Program-made: the position numbers and the translations under genes | The notes under the pieces: generated by a model | What the model was told of the DNA's origin: nothing | Database searches by the model: none | What the model saw: the letters and a program-made list of their open reading frames with translations, nothing else | From: Luidia sarsii | Lineage: Eukaryota; Echinodermata; Asteroidea; Paxillosida; Luidiidae | Length of the DNA stretch: 64,000 nucleotides | Assembly: GCA_949987565.1 (NCBI GenBank) | Contig: OX465114.1 | Location: 7,718,933 to 7,782,932, forward strand | Direction: 5' to 3' | In this document: positions 20,442 through 31,775 of the stretch, in pieces | Position numbering within the stretch: the first letter of the stretch is position 1 | Layout of the letters: each line of letters opens with the position of its first letter

Positions 20442-22702
20442 CTGCGAGGAAGAGAATGAATGAACGACTGAATTCAACATATCGCCACTATACAATGTGG
20501 AACGCGTGAACTTTAATTGGAACGATTCCAAGTGGCCCGTTTTGTAATTGAGCAATATAATGTTCCAATGACCCTGTACCGAACACACTACGATGACACG
20601 TACCACATTGACTGTAGGGATACACTTCCACTTCCACCTCACCCATGTGAATTATTGCATGGGACATATTCGTGTCCACGCTGACGTATCTAGCCATGCG
20701 TGGTTTCTCGCAGAGGCTCTCAACCTTAGCCCCGTTGCCAGACTGTTCCCTGGTCGCTGGTACGCCGCAAGGTGGGTTGTCAGCAAAGTAGAGACTCCTG
20801 CCGGCCCTCACCAGTGCACCAACATGACGGTATGAGTCAAACTGGGCTGTTGAACGATACAATGGTTAATGTTAATGTTTAAGAATGCGCCCACTAAGCA
20901 TGCTATAATTATAACTGACGACTCTTGAAGTCTGAATCTAGGGCAACACAAATGAAGAGTGTTTCAAACAATGAGATGGTTTTGTGCATCCATGCATGGC
21001 GTTGTCACGAGATGGAGATAATATTGGGCCCTACGTGAAAAGTAATTGAAATTCTAACTTCTCAGCCCTCATTGTCTTTAAGCACTTTCACGCCGGTAAC
21101 ATTTCAAAACTGGTGAATAGGAAGGAACATGACAATAATAAATTCTCTTAGTTTTCGGTACTGTACTCCAAATGTGCATGTCTCTGTAAGTTCTATAGAA
21201 GTTCTGAATGACTTACAACAGCAATCATTTCGAAGATAGACGTTCACTCTACCCATGCAATAATAGCGTCCTAAGTCAACCTGCCACCAAGGATGATGGT
21301 CGCCACTGTTAGCTAAGACAAAAACAACCAGGGACAGGAAAGAAAAGTAATTATTATTTGGGTATAATCTGCGTATAGGATAATGTCCTTGAATGTAACG
21401 AAGGACAGACAGAAATACGAAAATACTTAATTGAAAACTTTGGCATTGTTAATAATTGTCAATTGTTTTCTATTCTGATTTGGCTCATCTGCAAATAGAT
21501 CCTACTCGTTGTATCCATCGTTCTTAAAAAAAGAGCCATTTCTCCTTGCCTACTCCTTGCCCTACCCTTTGACCAGCTTTACTCTTTGTCCTTTGTTTCT
21601 CATCCGTGTCCTATTCACTCTCTTCCCCCTTCCTTCGTGTACATGTATCTGTGTTGTCCTTGTCAAACTGCCTTTGAGAAAGGTCCTGCTAGGATCGAAA
21701 CGTCAGGCCCACTAATGTTTTGGTATTTATATATAAACAAACTTTGCTGGTATTTTTTTATATTCACTTTTTTTTAAAAAGAAGTCATAAAATAAGCCAT
21801 GCGTATGAGCCCTATATAACAAGCTTAGCTAAGTTAGAGAAATGTGTTGACCCAAACAATTGTGCATTTTGGCAGGCTCTTGCGCGGCGGCAAGAGGGGT
21901 AAAGCTGGGGATGTAAAAGCAATGGGTCGGACGCGCTCTGAAGCTACTTTATTTCTTCCCATCCTTAACTAAATATGTATGCATGCTATTATTTGTTTAT
22001 TTTAGTATTATCATTAATATATGGTATTACTTAATAACATCTCTTTGCTATTATTTGTACAAATATGTAACTGCTGGTCCTGGTATACACACACAAACCA
22101 AGATAATTCCTCAAAATGTAAGCAAATGAAAGTAAACACAGAAAGGAAGACCGTTAATAGGAAATAACCCCTATTCATTATAGAAAGTATCCATACGATT
22201 AGAGGATCTGCTGTTTTGTTACTACCACATGAACACAGATACATAATATAGATATTAATATAAAATTATGGCATAGCATGCATTTAATGTATATATTTAC
22301 CAGTGTGCTGGTAGGTGTCGTAATTCCCGTCAACCGCCGCTTCGGCATCGTATGAGCCTGTAGTGCTTTGGGTGGCTTTCAGCCCGATGATGGATATCGC
22401 TATAGAGAGTGGAAAGCAAACGAAGGACGGAAACACATTGGAGGCGTAAATTTCAGCAATTGTCCATCTCCATGGATTTCGAAACCTTCGGTTATTGATG
22501 CAGGCCATCGAAAGGTTACTTCAAAACGTTTCATAAGGTATTACCTATATAGAGAGAGGAGTCAGGGTGGGATGGGACCAGGTATAGACTGTCTAATGTG
22601 CACAAAAAACATCATGGAAAACTACTTACGTGTCAACTGAGCATCCGTATATAGGAGAAAGCACGCCAAGAACACCAGGTAATTGACAATCAGGTCCTCC
22701 AT
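20197..22702 (-). CDS. Secreted F-type lectin (fucolectin) domain plus PAN/apple domain protein, complete five-exon gene
   Basis: Joined exons 22630-22702, 22301-22399, 21217-21312, 20604-20846 and 20197-20441 give 756 bases: 251 residues and a TAA stop, every intron in phase 1. Residues 1-22 form a signal peptide (MEDLIVNYLVFLACFLLYTD). Residues about 26-165 are an F5/8C-like F-type lectin domain: GLKATQSTT start, AAVDGNYDTY, HPWWQVDLG, RNDCC (the RxD-CC fucose-binding corner), ARYVSV and GEVEVEVYP. The His before PWW is two residues further away than in eel fucolectin, so sugar specificity may differ. Residues about 172-250 form a PAN/apple domain with the C-x3-C-x5-C spacing (GLCAVHCMRIVGCAYFDY) and a fourth Cys (QCRL). 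Expected role: extracellular glycan recognition, possibly immune. The 5' UTR is not resolved. Confidence 0.88.
20604..20846 (-). CDS. Lectin-PAN gene exon 4 (C-terminal half of F-type lectin)
   Basis: The acceptor ttcaacag|CC was preferred over the nearby cccag|TTT because only the former restores the phase-1 frame from exon 3. The donor is TGTG|GTACGT. It encodes the second half of the beta-sandwich, with DNPPCG, ARYVSVDT and a closing GEVEVEV strand. Confidence 0.85.
21217..21312 (-). CDS. Lectin-PAN gene exon 3 (lectin core, PWWQVDLG and RNDCC)
   Basis: Acceptor tgtcttag|CT, donor TGTT|GTAAGT, 96 bp. It carries HHPWWQVDLG and VYLRNDCC, the most diagnostic F-type lectin signatures in the window. 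Confidence 0.9.
21660..21715 (+). ncRNA. Hammerhead-like motif of a Penelope-like element, solo, in lectin intron 2
   Basis: The core reads GTCCTGCTAGGATCGAAACG followed by TCAGG: a small stem (TCCT/AGGA), then GAAAC and the GTC triplet. Penelope-like elements are known to carry minimal hammerhead ribozymes in their terminal repeats. The same sequence, nearly identical, occurs at 41.93-41.97 kb. The expected CTGATGA box is degenerate (TTGAGAAA), so activity is doubtful. Confidence 0.45.
22301..22399 (-). CDS. Lectin-PAN gene exon 2 (lectin N-terminal strand)
   Basis: The acceptor ctctatag|CG has a good pyrimidine tract and was preferred to a weaker aaag 24 bases downstream. It keeps the frame and restores the expected GLKATQSTT start of the domain. 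Donor CACTG|GTAAAT, 99 bp, phase 1 at both ends. Confidence 0.85.
22630..22702 (-). CDS. Lectin-PAN gene exon 1 (signal peptide)
   Basis: The ATG is at 22702 on the minus strand: 24 codons plus one base, donor ACAC|GTAAGT. It encodes an N-terminal MEDLIVNYL and a hydrophobic core. The repeat-built arm of an inverted-repeat element begins only about 50 bases upstream of this ATG. Confidence 0.85.
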
Positions 22703-22749
22703 TCTCGGGTTGATGTCAAGTGTCTATTGAAGATAAGGATGTTACGTAT

Positions 22750-24600
22750 GCGTCAAACTAATGGACAACGCCAGAAAATAAAAGGACAACGGCACAATAC
22801 AATACAAGGGAAAAAAACATCAATAGGAAATAAAACGGCAAAAAGAGACAACGGCAAAAAAAGGACAACGGCAACATAAAGGACAACTGCAACATAAGAG
22901 ACGACGCCAAAATAAAAGACTCTGGCAAAATTGTTAAAGACGGTGCGCCAAAAAGACAAAGCCAAAAAACGATCGACGTCAAAATAAGACTCTCAAAAAA
23001 AAGGCAGAGAGCGCTGTGTACTATTGCGACGTTAATAAATATTCATTGGGGTCTACATACGTCTGACGGATAATAAGGTAACAAAAAAAGGGCCCGCACG
23101 TAAATTGAACATGCACAGATACATGTACAGTAACCCAAACCCTGACCCATTACCTAGTGGGAAATCTGGTACATGTAATTATCAAGCATGCCACTAAAAC
23201 ACCAATGCTGTCAATCAAGGCCAATAGACAGTGCCGCTTGTGGGCAGGTATCACTTGCCATCCGCATTATTTTGTACTACACCACTACATGAAGTCAACC
23301 AAGAAGGGAAGTATAGGCCAAGTGGTCTAGCCAAAACATAATTTTATCATTCATACCAAACTTACCGAACGCTAAGCCTGTCAGATTATTGTCAATTGCC
23401 TGTCAGATTATTGTCATTTATTTAAGACAGCAATGTTATCAAGACAGAATTATTAATTGATTAAAATATTCTTTAAAAAAAATACTGACGGTAATCTGCT
23501 TTCAATGCCTCCGATTCTTTTTTTTCTTCATATGTGTCTGTGTGCTTTGACGCCGGTCCGTGGCCTAATCCAAAAACCATTTATTCTTATTATTTCCAGG
23601 CTTCTCGGTGGCGAAACCATAGAGGAAGTATTTTCTTCCTTCATGGTGAAACCATTGCGGTGTTGTGAAATTCAGAGCGTCTCCAAAATGGCTTGTTTTC
23701 AGGTTCAGCAAACTGTACACCACATACAAATTAAATGTCCTCAGTCATCGCTTGATGAGTCTGAACCTCTGCGATGAACGTAAATAGTGTAGTTCAATTT
23801 TGAAGAAAAAAAATCAACATCGAAAACCCCACCAAATACAATACAGTAGGCCTATGCAATAAACTCCACCGGGTAACTCTGACCAAGTGCACCATACAAG
23901 GTAAGTCCACTCAAAGCTGACTATAATAGTAACTTTGACTTGAAAGTTTGCCTAGAAAATTGCTGTGAAGTAATTTCAGATTTGAATTGCTTTGGCGTTG
24001 TAATTGTGCTTGTAGCATGATCTATTAGGGTCTTCATCGTTAACATGAATTAATCATTAATGTGTTTTGCTAAAACAGCCATATAATACACTTTGCTCAA
24101 CTTCAGCTGATATTTAATAGCTATCCCTAGGATATAATTATATTAAATTTGAAAATGCACGGCGAGCTTGACCCATTCGTATCCTCTAGTACGGGCTCTA
24201 GACGTCTAAGACGCCTCGGACAACATGCACTACTAGTACTGCATTATCGCACAGCGAACAGTGCATGTACAGTGTGTGTACAATACTCTATGTACATTAC
24301 ATGTACATGTACAGTACATGTACTGCGCGTGCACAAACGTACATGTACATTTACGTGGGCATGTTCACTCGCGGGCCCCACTTGTGACCTCATGACCCTT
24401 CCAAGGTATGTAGACCATCATGAATATTCATTAACGTAGCAATAGTACACATCGCCCGCTGGCTTTTAGGAGAATCTTTTATTTTGGCGTCAATTGTGTT
24501 TTTGGCGTTTTCTTTTTTGGCGCGCACTCTTTAAAAATTTTGAATGAGTCTTTTATTTTAACGTCGTCACTTCTTTTTGTAACATAAATCGCCGAAAAAA
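22750..24600. mobile_element. Foldback-like element with long inverted repeats built partly of short tandem repeats
   Basis: The left arm (about 22.90-23.12 kb) is the reverse complement of the right arm (about 24.335-24.575 kb) over more than 200 bases, about 75-80% identical. Matching blocks: gacgacgccaaaataaaag, tgtgtactattgcgacgtta, aatattca ... ggtctacatac, and gggcccgc. The left end continues into degenerate 'ggacaacggcaacataa' tandem repeats (22.75-22.90 kb). Long arms made of short direct repeats are typical of Foldback-type DNA elements. No transposase frame was recognised in the 1.2-kb core. Exact ends and any target-site duplication are not resolved. Confidence 0.65.
24241..24360. 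repeat. ACATGTAC-rich palindromic tract
   Basis: A cluster of overlapping ACATGTAC palindromes partly inside the right inverted-repeat arm. It could form cruciforms or simply be low-complexity sequence. Confidence 0.7.
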
Positions 24601-26260
24601 TAAGAATAATTTCCAATCATTGAATACATGCATTCTTACCTTCGTTGACTACTGTTATCTGTTCCGTCGACATACAACGCTCAATTTAAACGCTTGATCC
24701 AGTGATGCTTGCTATAATGGTTTGAGTATGAAATACGTAGCTATGCGAATGAAGAGCTTGATTCTTGCTCACACAGTTAAAGGTTTTAATGTCAATCTGC
24801 AAATACCGACTTGTAGAAAACTCGAGCCCGTGTAACTACTCACGAAATATACTCTTCGATATGCCACGTTGGCTATATTCCATGATTGCAACGTGTTTAT
24901 TACACTTTACCTCGCTTTCTAAGAACTATAGAAAGCGAGGGCGCTTTCTAAGAACTATAGAAAGCGAGGGGAAATGATGGTAGCAGTCCGTGGAACAATT
25001 TGTTTGCTTTATTGCCTTGCTTCATTGTGTTTGCTTCTGAAGGTTACCATTGCGCAACAGAGTTTTGTTTGTATGAAATAATGAAAATCGGACAGATCGA
25101 AGAAAAATGTAAATTGGCAGGTTTCACGAATAATGCAATATGCAAAACACATGTCATAAGGTGACTAATTGTTGGTATAATTATTGCTCTTTCATTGCCA
25201 TAAACAACATCCCCATGTCGGAATGGTGGTACTCTGTATAATACGTGTGCGACCAAACGTCAGTTGTTGCTGTCGCCCACCTGATACATGATTTTTTACT
25301 AACTACTACTACTGGTTTTCTGATAAAAAGATTCTCACATGCTCACTAAATTGTGAGATGATATACAGAAGTGTTGCAAACTTCTTACTAACTATTGTAA
25401 ATTAGGATTTGTGAACTTATTTTCATGTGAGCTGTCATCATAACACCACATTTTACCATTCACTGATCAAATGCTTTTTCTTAGCTTCAGTGATTGTTAA
25501 ATGGTGTTTCTTACTACCATGTTGAAGATGCCAGGTTTCTATTGTTGTTACACTTATAAAATGGTTCAGTGTACCACACATTACAGTTGTTCAAGGTGGA
25601 GATATGTTGAACAAGGACGTTTTCATGGCCTACATGGACGTCATATAAATTGCATAAGTAGTTCATGCCAATGGATGGATTGACCTTCATTGGATAATGA
25701 TTATGATTAGATAACTTTTGATAATGATTAAGGGAAAGCTTGTTAAATAAGCTGCCGTCTTTCTTCCCATATATTATTGGCAGTTGAAGTTATTTTACAG
25801 TGCGCTACGGTCAGCGTGATTGATATAGAAATTTCCGGATTTTGTCAATAGAACACTCATGGGGATCGTATTAGTAACACGTTTTGTTATTAATACGACC
25901 CCCATAGTACACATTAAAAGGGAATATCAGTCATAATTCCATCTGCCTCCGCACGTTGACTTGTCTGATCTGCCGTCCTATGATTTCTTCTCACACGAAT
26001 GCATATCAATATTCGCAAATGCGATCAGAATTCGGTAAAAAACATCACAGGGCACGTGTCGGTCAATGTTCAGCCCCAAACAACCAACTTGCATCATTTA
26101 TACTTGCCCCGTATATTGGTCATATATGAAACACTTCTACATAAAGTGCAACCGAAGTGATTGAGATCCGTTTGTTTTGAATGTCATCGGTAGAAAATCC
26201 ATTGAGATCATGCCATTTAAGGTAGACAATATCAGAGATCCTTTGCTTTTGGTTTGAGTT
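24601..26260. other. No gene recognised; contains a duplicated hairpin at 24911-24968
   Basis: The only structure I see is two adjacent copies of a palindrome, CGCTTTCT-aagaactat-AGAAAGCG, at 24911-24939 and 24941-24968. Each is an 8-10-bp stem with a short loop. The remainder shows no domain, exon or repeat I can defend. Confidence 0.5.
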
Positions 26261-26269
26261 GAGTGTCCG

Positions 26270-26677
26270 AGTAACTTTCTTTAAATTTAATAGAGATATC
26301 ATGGGACTACAAACTGGTCAACAAACTGAACATTTAAGAGAAAATAATTACAAGGATACAAGGATTTCAGTGATGAGATTAAGAAAGGTCTCTCTAACGT
26401 TAATTCTGTTCTCGCCGACAGCAGAAACAAGAAGATTGGTGGCCTTATTGCCAAACAACGCAGACACAACCGCTTCAGACGCAGTCCCAAGCCTACACCA
26501 TTACCCCCATTAACACTGTTGTCAACCTTGACCAAGTAATGCTCTGACAAGATCTCACCGAGTATTACCGCAGAATTCGTCTGACTGAATTCTTCTTCGA
26601 TTCTGGCTACTGAAAAGAAAATTTTTCCGAGTAAAAAACACATGGGTCCCCAAGAACCGTGTTCCAGCCCTTGAAAC

Positions 26678-26714
<37 letters not shown>

Positions 26715-27060
26715 AGCAGTCAGTTCTCAAGTTTCGAACTCCTGTCTTCATACCCGTAAGCCACTCGACAATCTCGCTAGGGAAAAACGTCTTGCTCTCA
26801 ACACTCTACGTTCCAGCGGTGACATCATTATGAAGCCAGCAGATAAAGGTCAGCCGTAGTTAACATAGATTGCCAAAAATATATTGATAAGCCAATTGCC
26901 AACTTAAATATCCCCAGCACTATAAATGTCTTGACTCTAACCCCACTGGCAAATGTTCAGAACAAATTCAGGAAGTTTTGGCTGACATGCGATCATGTGA
27001 TCAATTGAGTAAAAAAGCTCACAGATTTCATTCACCGATCACTTGTATAACTAATTGAGA
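26270..27060 (+). pseudogene. Decayed Penelope-like element, N-terminal reverse transcriptase region
   Basis: In shifting plus-strand frames, pieces match the start of Penelope-like reverse transcriptases. These are EYYRRIRLTEFF, then a WVPKNRVPALETYI stretch, then LAREKRLALNTLRSSGDIIM running into KPADKG (26833-26850). KPADKG is the conserved motif near the start of the RT domain in this superfamily. Several frameshifts and stops, plus a (TA)n tract at 26679-26711, show the copy is dead. Confidence 0.6.
26679..26711. repeat. (TA)n microsatellite
   Basis: An uninterrupted TA run of about 33 bases inside the decayed Penelope-like sequence. Confidence 0.97.
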
Positions 27061-28205
27061 GCATATCCGTGATGTAATCAGGAGCTTGTTTCCAATAAGA
27101 TTTAAACATGAGGGTAATGACCTTGGACATAATTCTTTGTCTGAGGGGAAGCCAGTGAAAGTCGATAAGTTCAGGAGTAATGGAATCAAATTTCCGAGAC
27201 TAGCCAGTTCGTCAGCCTGTTCTTCGGATCAACCCATGCAGTCGGCTGTTCCGCTCAGAAACATTGATGATCCAGCGGCATGCATTCTGGCAGAGGAGTC
27301 GTCGCTGAATCCTAGAGCCAAGCAAGACCCATCCATGGCCCTGCGACGACGGCCTCCCAGCAAGGCTACAAACCCAGAAGACGGCCGGACGGGCAGATTC
27401 TTCCAACCATCCTGGCCATGTGGGAGTACGGCCGCAAGGGAGTAATGTATATAACCACTGCTGATTGTAGCGTAATTCTCTGAATTCATATTCCAGTGTT
27501 GGGGAATAGGGCATGGGTCACGTTGTACAGGCGCATACTTCTGGTTGACGAGTGCCCTTTACTTTCTGTGTGTAAGCCATTTGGCTACGGTCTAGGTTTT
27601 CGAACCAGTCATTGTTTGGCTGGGATCAAAGAACAAGCAATTATTGTAACCACAGTTTGTGTGTTTTCTTCAACTTGTAGAATCCAGATCACTAAACCAA
27701 GCTCCAAACAAACAAGTCTAGCAGGTCAACTTCGCTGAACATTATTGTAGTTTGGATCTTAAGTTATCTGATTTCTATTAGATTCATGTGTTCTTCCGTT
27801 TGGCTTAGGCCTAATCACCCCCGGAAAAATACCCCTAAATTGTGTAGCCGCGCGTGCAGCCGTCTTTCTGCAATACTTGTGGGACGTATCCATCCGCCTC
27901 CACGTCCAATGGTGTCAAATTCCAATTCTCCCGAATTACGACAAAATAATCCTTGCGCAATGAAATTTAGAGGCATCACTTATTCTATTTGTGTCCAAAC
28001 ATTCTGCCACAATACCCTTTCCGTTATCCCTGTCCACTGCGAACGGTCCTCTGTGCATAACGTAAGGCACACAGTAAGTCACTGACAAGGATATTTATTA
28101 ACAATACAAATATTTGTGTGCTTATACTAATGATTTATTACTGGCTATCTAATCGAAACGTGATACATGTGCCAAAAAAAATCAAATTCCGGAAAAAATG
28201 GCAAA
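27061..28205. other. No gene recognised
   Basis: A plus-strand frame at 27086-27445 and its antisense are open. The text ('ggggaagccagtgaaagtcg ... taatggaatcaaatttccga') resembles 3' ends of dispersed LINE-like repeats more than a host exon. Nothing is firm. Confidence 0.3.
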
Positions 28206-28209
28206 TCAT

Positions 28210-28345
28210 GTTGGCAAAGAAAACATTGACTGGACAGGGACTTGAACCCGAGACCTTTGGACAAACGTGTTGGTGCTCTTCCATTTGAGTTATCCTGCCC
28301 TTAGATGGTGGCCTCCCAAATAGTCAACTAGTCTTCGCCGGGGTG
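28210..28345 (-). repeat. tRNA-derived SINE (left arm of inverted pair)
   Basis: On the minus strand the A-box region GATAACTCAAATGGAAGAGC is followed by the B box GGTTCAAGTCC about 35 bases later. The following 'gactagttgac ... gggaggccaccatctaa' block is shared with the opposite-strand copy at 28.40-28.52 kb. Confidence 0.65.
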
Positions 28346-28399
28346 ATCCCTGGAGATATACGGCAGTTAATGGTTTAATTGCTGCTGAATGGTGATATG

Positions 28400-28520
28400 G
28401 CAAGGACTAGTTGACTTTTTGGGAGGCCACCATCTAAAGGCTGGATAGCCCAGATGGTAAGAGCACCGGTACGCAAAACCAGAGGTCTCGACTTCAAGTT
28501 TTAGCTTTCTTTGCCATTTT
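28400..28520 (+). repeat. tRNA-derived SINE (right arm of inverted pair)
   Basis: A plus-strand copy of the same SINE, with GGATAGCCCAGATGGTAAGA and a decayed B box (GACTTCAAGTTTT). It faces the left copy across about 60 bases and could form a long hairpin. Confidence 0.6.
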
Positions 28521-28639
28521 TCAAAACTGTTTAAAGGTATTTTCTTTTTACTTTTGTGTATAAGTAATGATTGGAGTGTCTATATATATTTTTTCCACGC
28601 TCGGAAGTTTTAGGTTTAGGTCTTATGTCAAACCCTTGT

Positions 28640-29480
28640 AGCAACCAAACAATGCACTTGACCACGGTACGTTAGTCCAGAGGTATCGGCTACAAGTCCC
28701 GGTCTAGTCAAAGTTTTCTTCCCCAATTTTTAAAAATTTTCAAAAGTTCCCAGTAAGTTTTTCCTCGGTTTGTCTGACTAAAATATTACACCACAGAAAC
28801 ATCAATCGTAATTTTTTTCGTAAAATTTGAACAATGCAAGGTAATACGAATTTTAAAAATGACTATAATAAACACTAACATTTACCAATAAACTAATTAA
28901 GAGGTTTTGACATAAGGGGGTTATCGTTTTTGTTTTACGGTATCTTGTTTTTGTGGAAATGACTGTTTTTCACAATTGTTACTATTGTAAATTCACATTT
29001 TTTGATCTCCTCATACTTCATAACTTGACCATTTTGCGAATGTTTTACCTCTCCCTCTCTCGTACATGACAATTGAATAGAAACGGGGCTTAATTTACGT
29101 GTTAAAAATGTCTCAAAATGTGTTATGATGTAAATAATGTGGCTTATCTGTTCGGCAAGCACTTCTGACTCATTCAGTTAGTTTGGTTTTCTATGCTTTT
29201 GATTTTATGATGATATACAAAAATGTCAAAACTGTACATGAATGATTATAGACATAAAGTCACCATCTACTCGAACCGACGCGACGGCCTTAAAATTATA
29301 GATCACTATTGGTTTAGATATTGAAACATTGTCTTGGTGATTATCCGGTTCGGGGAACAAATCAAGTTTAATTTAAAGAATCCGCTAGTCTTTGCAGACA
29401 ACGAATTCCTTATGAACATATTTCTTCTGATTGCTAATCTCGGATTTCGACAACGAAAACAATGATTAGATACGATAATA
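28640..29480. other. No gene recognised
   Basis: Low-complexity AT-rich DNA. A weak SINE-like B-box remnant (GGCTACAAGTCCCGG) lies near 28.69 kb. Nothing else is supported. Confidence 0.4.
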
Positions 29481-29489
29481 AGCAAGCAT

Positions 29490-31465
29490 TAAAATAATCC
29501 AGCATCTACTGATATTTACACATTTCAAATCATTCGTGTCATTGGTACGACGAGCCGACCTGTCGGCGTTAAATTGTAAAGGTCTTCCGTCAAGATATCA
29601 AAATCATGGATACATCTTCAGCTCGGTTATCCATGTTAGCTAATGAAAATAAGCTCATGTTAAAAGTTTCAGACTAAAAACGCCGTGTTTTCAATTTTTG
29701 AAATGACTAGCCACCTCGTTGTACCATTGACATCATGTAATTATATTGTCTAATCTCTTTAACACGTGTACAGTGTTCCACTAATTATATGTGGCGCGAA
29801 CTCGTCACAATAGGATCATAAAATACAAGTAAATATATAATTTAAAAATTGTATTATTGTACTTAAAACTATAGGTGCATATAAAACCAGAATAATGTGC
29901 CGTCAATTGACTTCTGTTCACACAATTCAGTTTTTTTAACGTTATTCCTGAATTGAAACAATCTGCTTGTGAGATCAATTGCCCAAAATCGCTACTACTT
30001 TTTCACAAAGGCTCATTTTTTTCCACATGAAAACTACTGAAAAATCTTCAGCTCGGATATCCAGGTAGTCCAAATTACCCGTTAAATGTTTCACCTTCAA
30101 AGAGCCGGGTTATTTTGACCATCTCACCGCCAGGTTCAAATGATATTTGGCAAGGAATTAGATTTCCCTTTTTTTTTACAGTGAATTTTATCAAATTTCC
30201 TATTTTATAATGAATTCCCCCAATTTGCATGAAATTACAATGATAATGAAACACGAACGATAATTGTATGCATAAATATTAATGAGATAATTATGGAAAA
30301 TAATTCCTTAAAAATGCGCTTTGGATGCTATGCTTTTATGTAGTGTAAGTCAATGATAACAACATCCGTCAAAACTGTACCATGGCCAAGAAAAATGTTC
30401 ATTGTCAGAAAACGGCACCTCCAATTTTAACAAAACTGGTGCCAAAAGGTGTCTAATAAGATGGCCAAAAAAGTCATGCAGCCGCAACACGCAAAAAACA
30501 AACTAAGAGACGCTTTGAAAAAAAATACAAGGGGCGGAATCCGCCCACCGCTCTTTAAGGATTACCAAAAACGTTATGTATTCAATTTTCTAAAATTGTA
30601 TGTCACATTGGTGTACGATCATAGTGTCTAATCACTTGTTTACATATGTACAGTGTTCATTATCAAACAGAATCAATCAAAAATAATGGCATCATCGAAA
30701 TTTGATCAATATAATTAACATTCTAGGTGACTATCAAGCAGCAATAATGTGTCGTCCATTGATATGAATACACCGATCCAGTAGGCCACGCCCCTTCACA
30801 AATTGACCAATCACAACGGGCAATTTAAGGTCCGGCAAATTGCCGCCAATCTGTACGACATAACGTTTTAAATTGTGTATTTTTACTACACACTTGTTTA
30901 TGTGTTTACTTTTCCATTGCAAGATACCATGGCAAGAGAGGAAATGTACATTTTGGGCCTTTTCCAAAACAGAGTCTAACGGGGAGAAGTGCTTTCGGTG
31001 GTTGCGGACGTGCAGTGGGCGCGCACGGCGTGTGGGCGATCGTGACACGTTGTGTGCATGTCGCGGTTGCTTGGCTGTTGCTATGGTGGGCGTGCCTTAC
31101 TGGATCGGTCTATTCACTAACTGCTGAACATTCCCAAATTCGAATGTATTTATAATTAAAAGTCGTTCATTGAAACAACATGCTTTTGAGATACGTTGAC
31201 GAAATACGATACGAAATTTCTCAAATTATCGAAACTCAAGAAAGATAAGTTCATAATACTTTTCCTTGTAAATTAGGAGAGGGCCATTACAATCTAGCTT
31301 TTCGTAGAGACTTTTACATTTCTTATATAAAGGTCTTAGGAATCCAACCATGACATGGAAAAACAGCACTTGTTTATATTTTGGCCTGGTTAAAAGTAAA
31401 AGCAAAATTGACTGTTCCTACGTAACTACATTTTAAGGACCCCGTTAAAACTCGTGATTAAATTG
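29490..31465. repeat. Long diverged repeat D2, copy 2, with embedded repeat D5
   Basis: Partner of 17.8-19.75 kb in the same orientation (see shared blocks there). At 30.24-30.48 kb it contains a diverged copy of the sequence that follows both minisatellite arrays (4.69-4.95 and 55.36-55.56 kb), sharing the 'gcgttttggatgct ... gttcattgtcagaga' order. Confidence 0.6.
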
Positions 31466-31775
31466 GCAGCGATTGTTGCTCTCCTACTCCCATAATTTGC
31501 GCTATTTAAAGATGATGTATGCCCGCGTTTAAAGGTCGTATTTCTTGCACGTAGTGCTGAGTTCACTGAACGGTCAAGGCGAGGCTTATCGTTTGGATAC
31601 CTAATCACCGATTCCTTGAGGATGCACACGTCCTCGCAAAATGTAACGTAGTTCACAGTGACTTGTGCACATTCATCCAAGTCAGCTGCGCTGTCAATGA
31701 CTAGAGTCCAGTCTGTACAATCAAAGCAGGCCTTGAGCCTCTGAATGCCCTTCTTCGTCCAATCAGGAACACGAC
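31440..31775 (-). pseudogene. LINE fragment, region between endonuclease and reverse transcriptase
   Basis: One open minus-strand frame reads WTKKGIQRLKACFDCTDWTL, then LDECAQVTVNYVTFCEDVC and YPNDKPRLDRSVNSALRA. The 'cTDWd ... DLDE ... YvxFCEdxc ... yPNxKP' pattern is characteristic of L2/CR1-type non-LTR retrotransposons just upstream of the reverse transcriptase. There is no flanking endonuclease or RT, so it is a truncated fragment. Confidence 0.7.

Noticed and set aside
28228..28300. Functional tRNA gene
   Set aside because: Only the A- and B-box pattern is preserved. The acceptor and anticodon stems do not pair, and related copies are dispersed, so it is a SINE.
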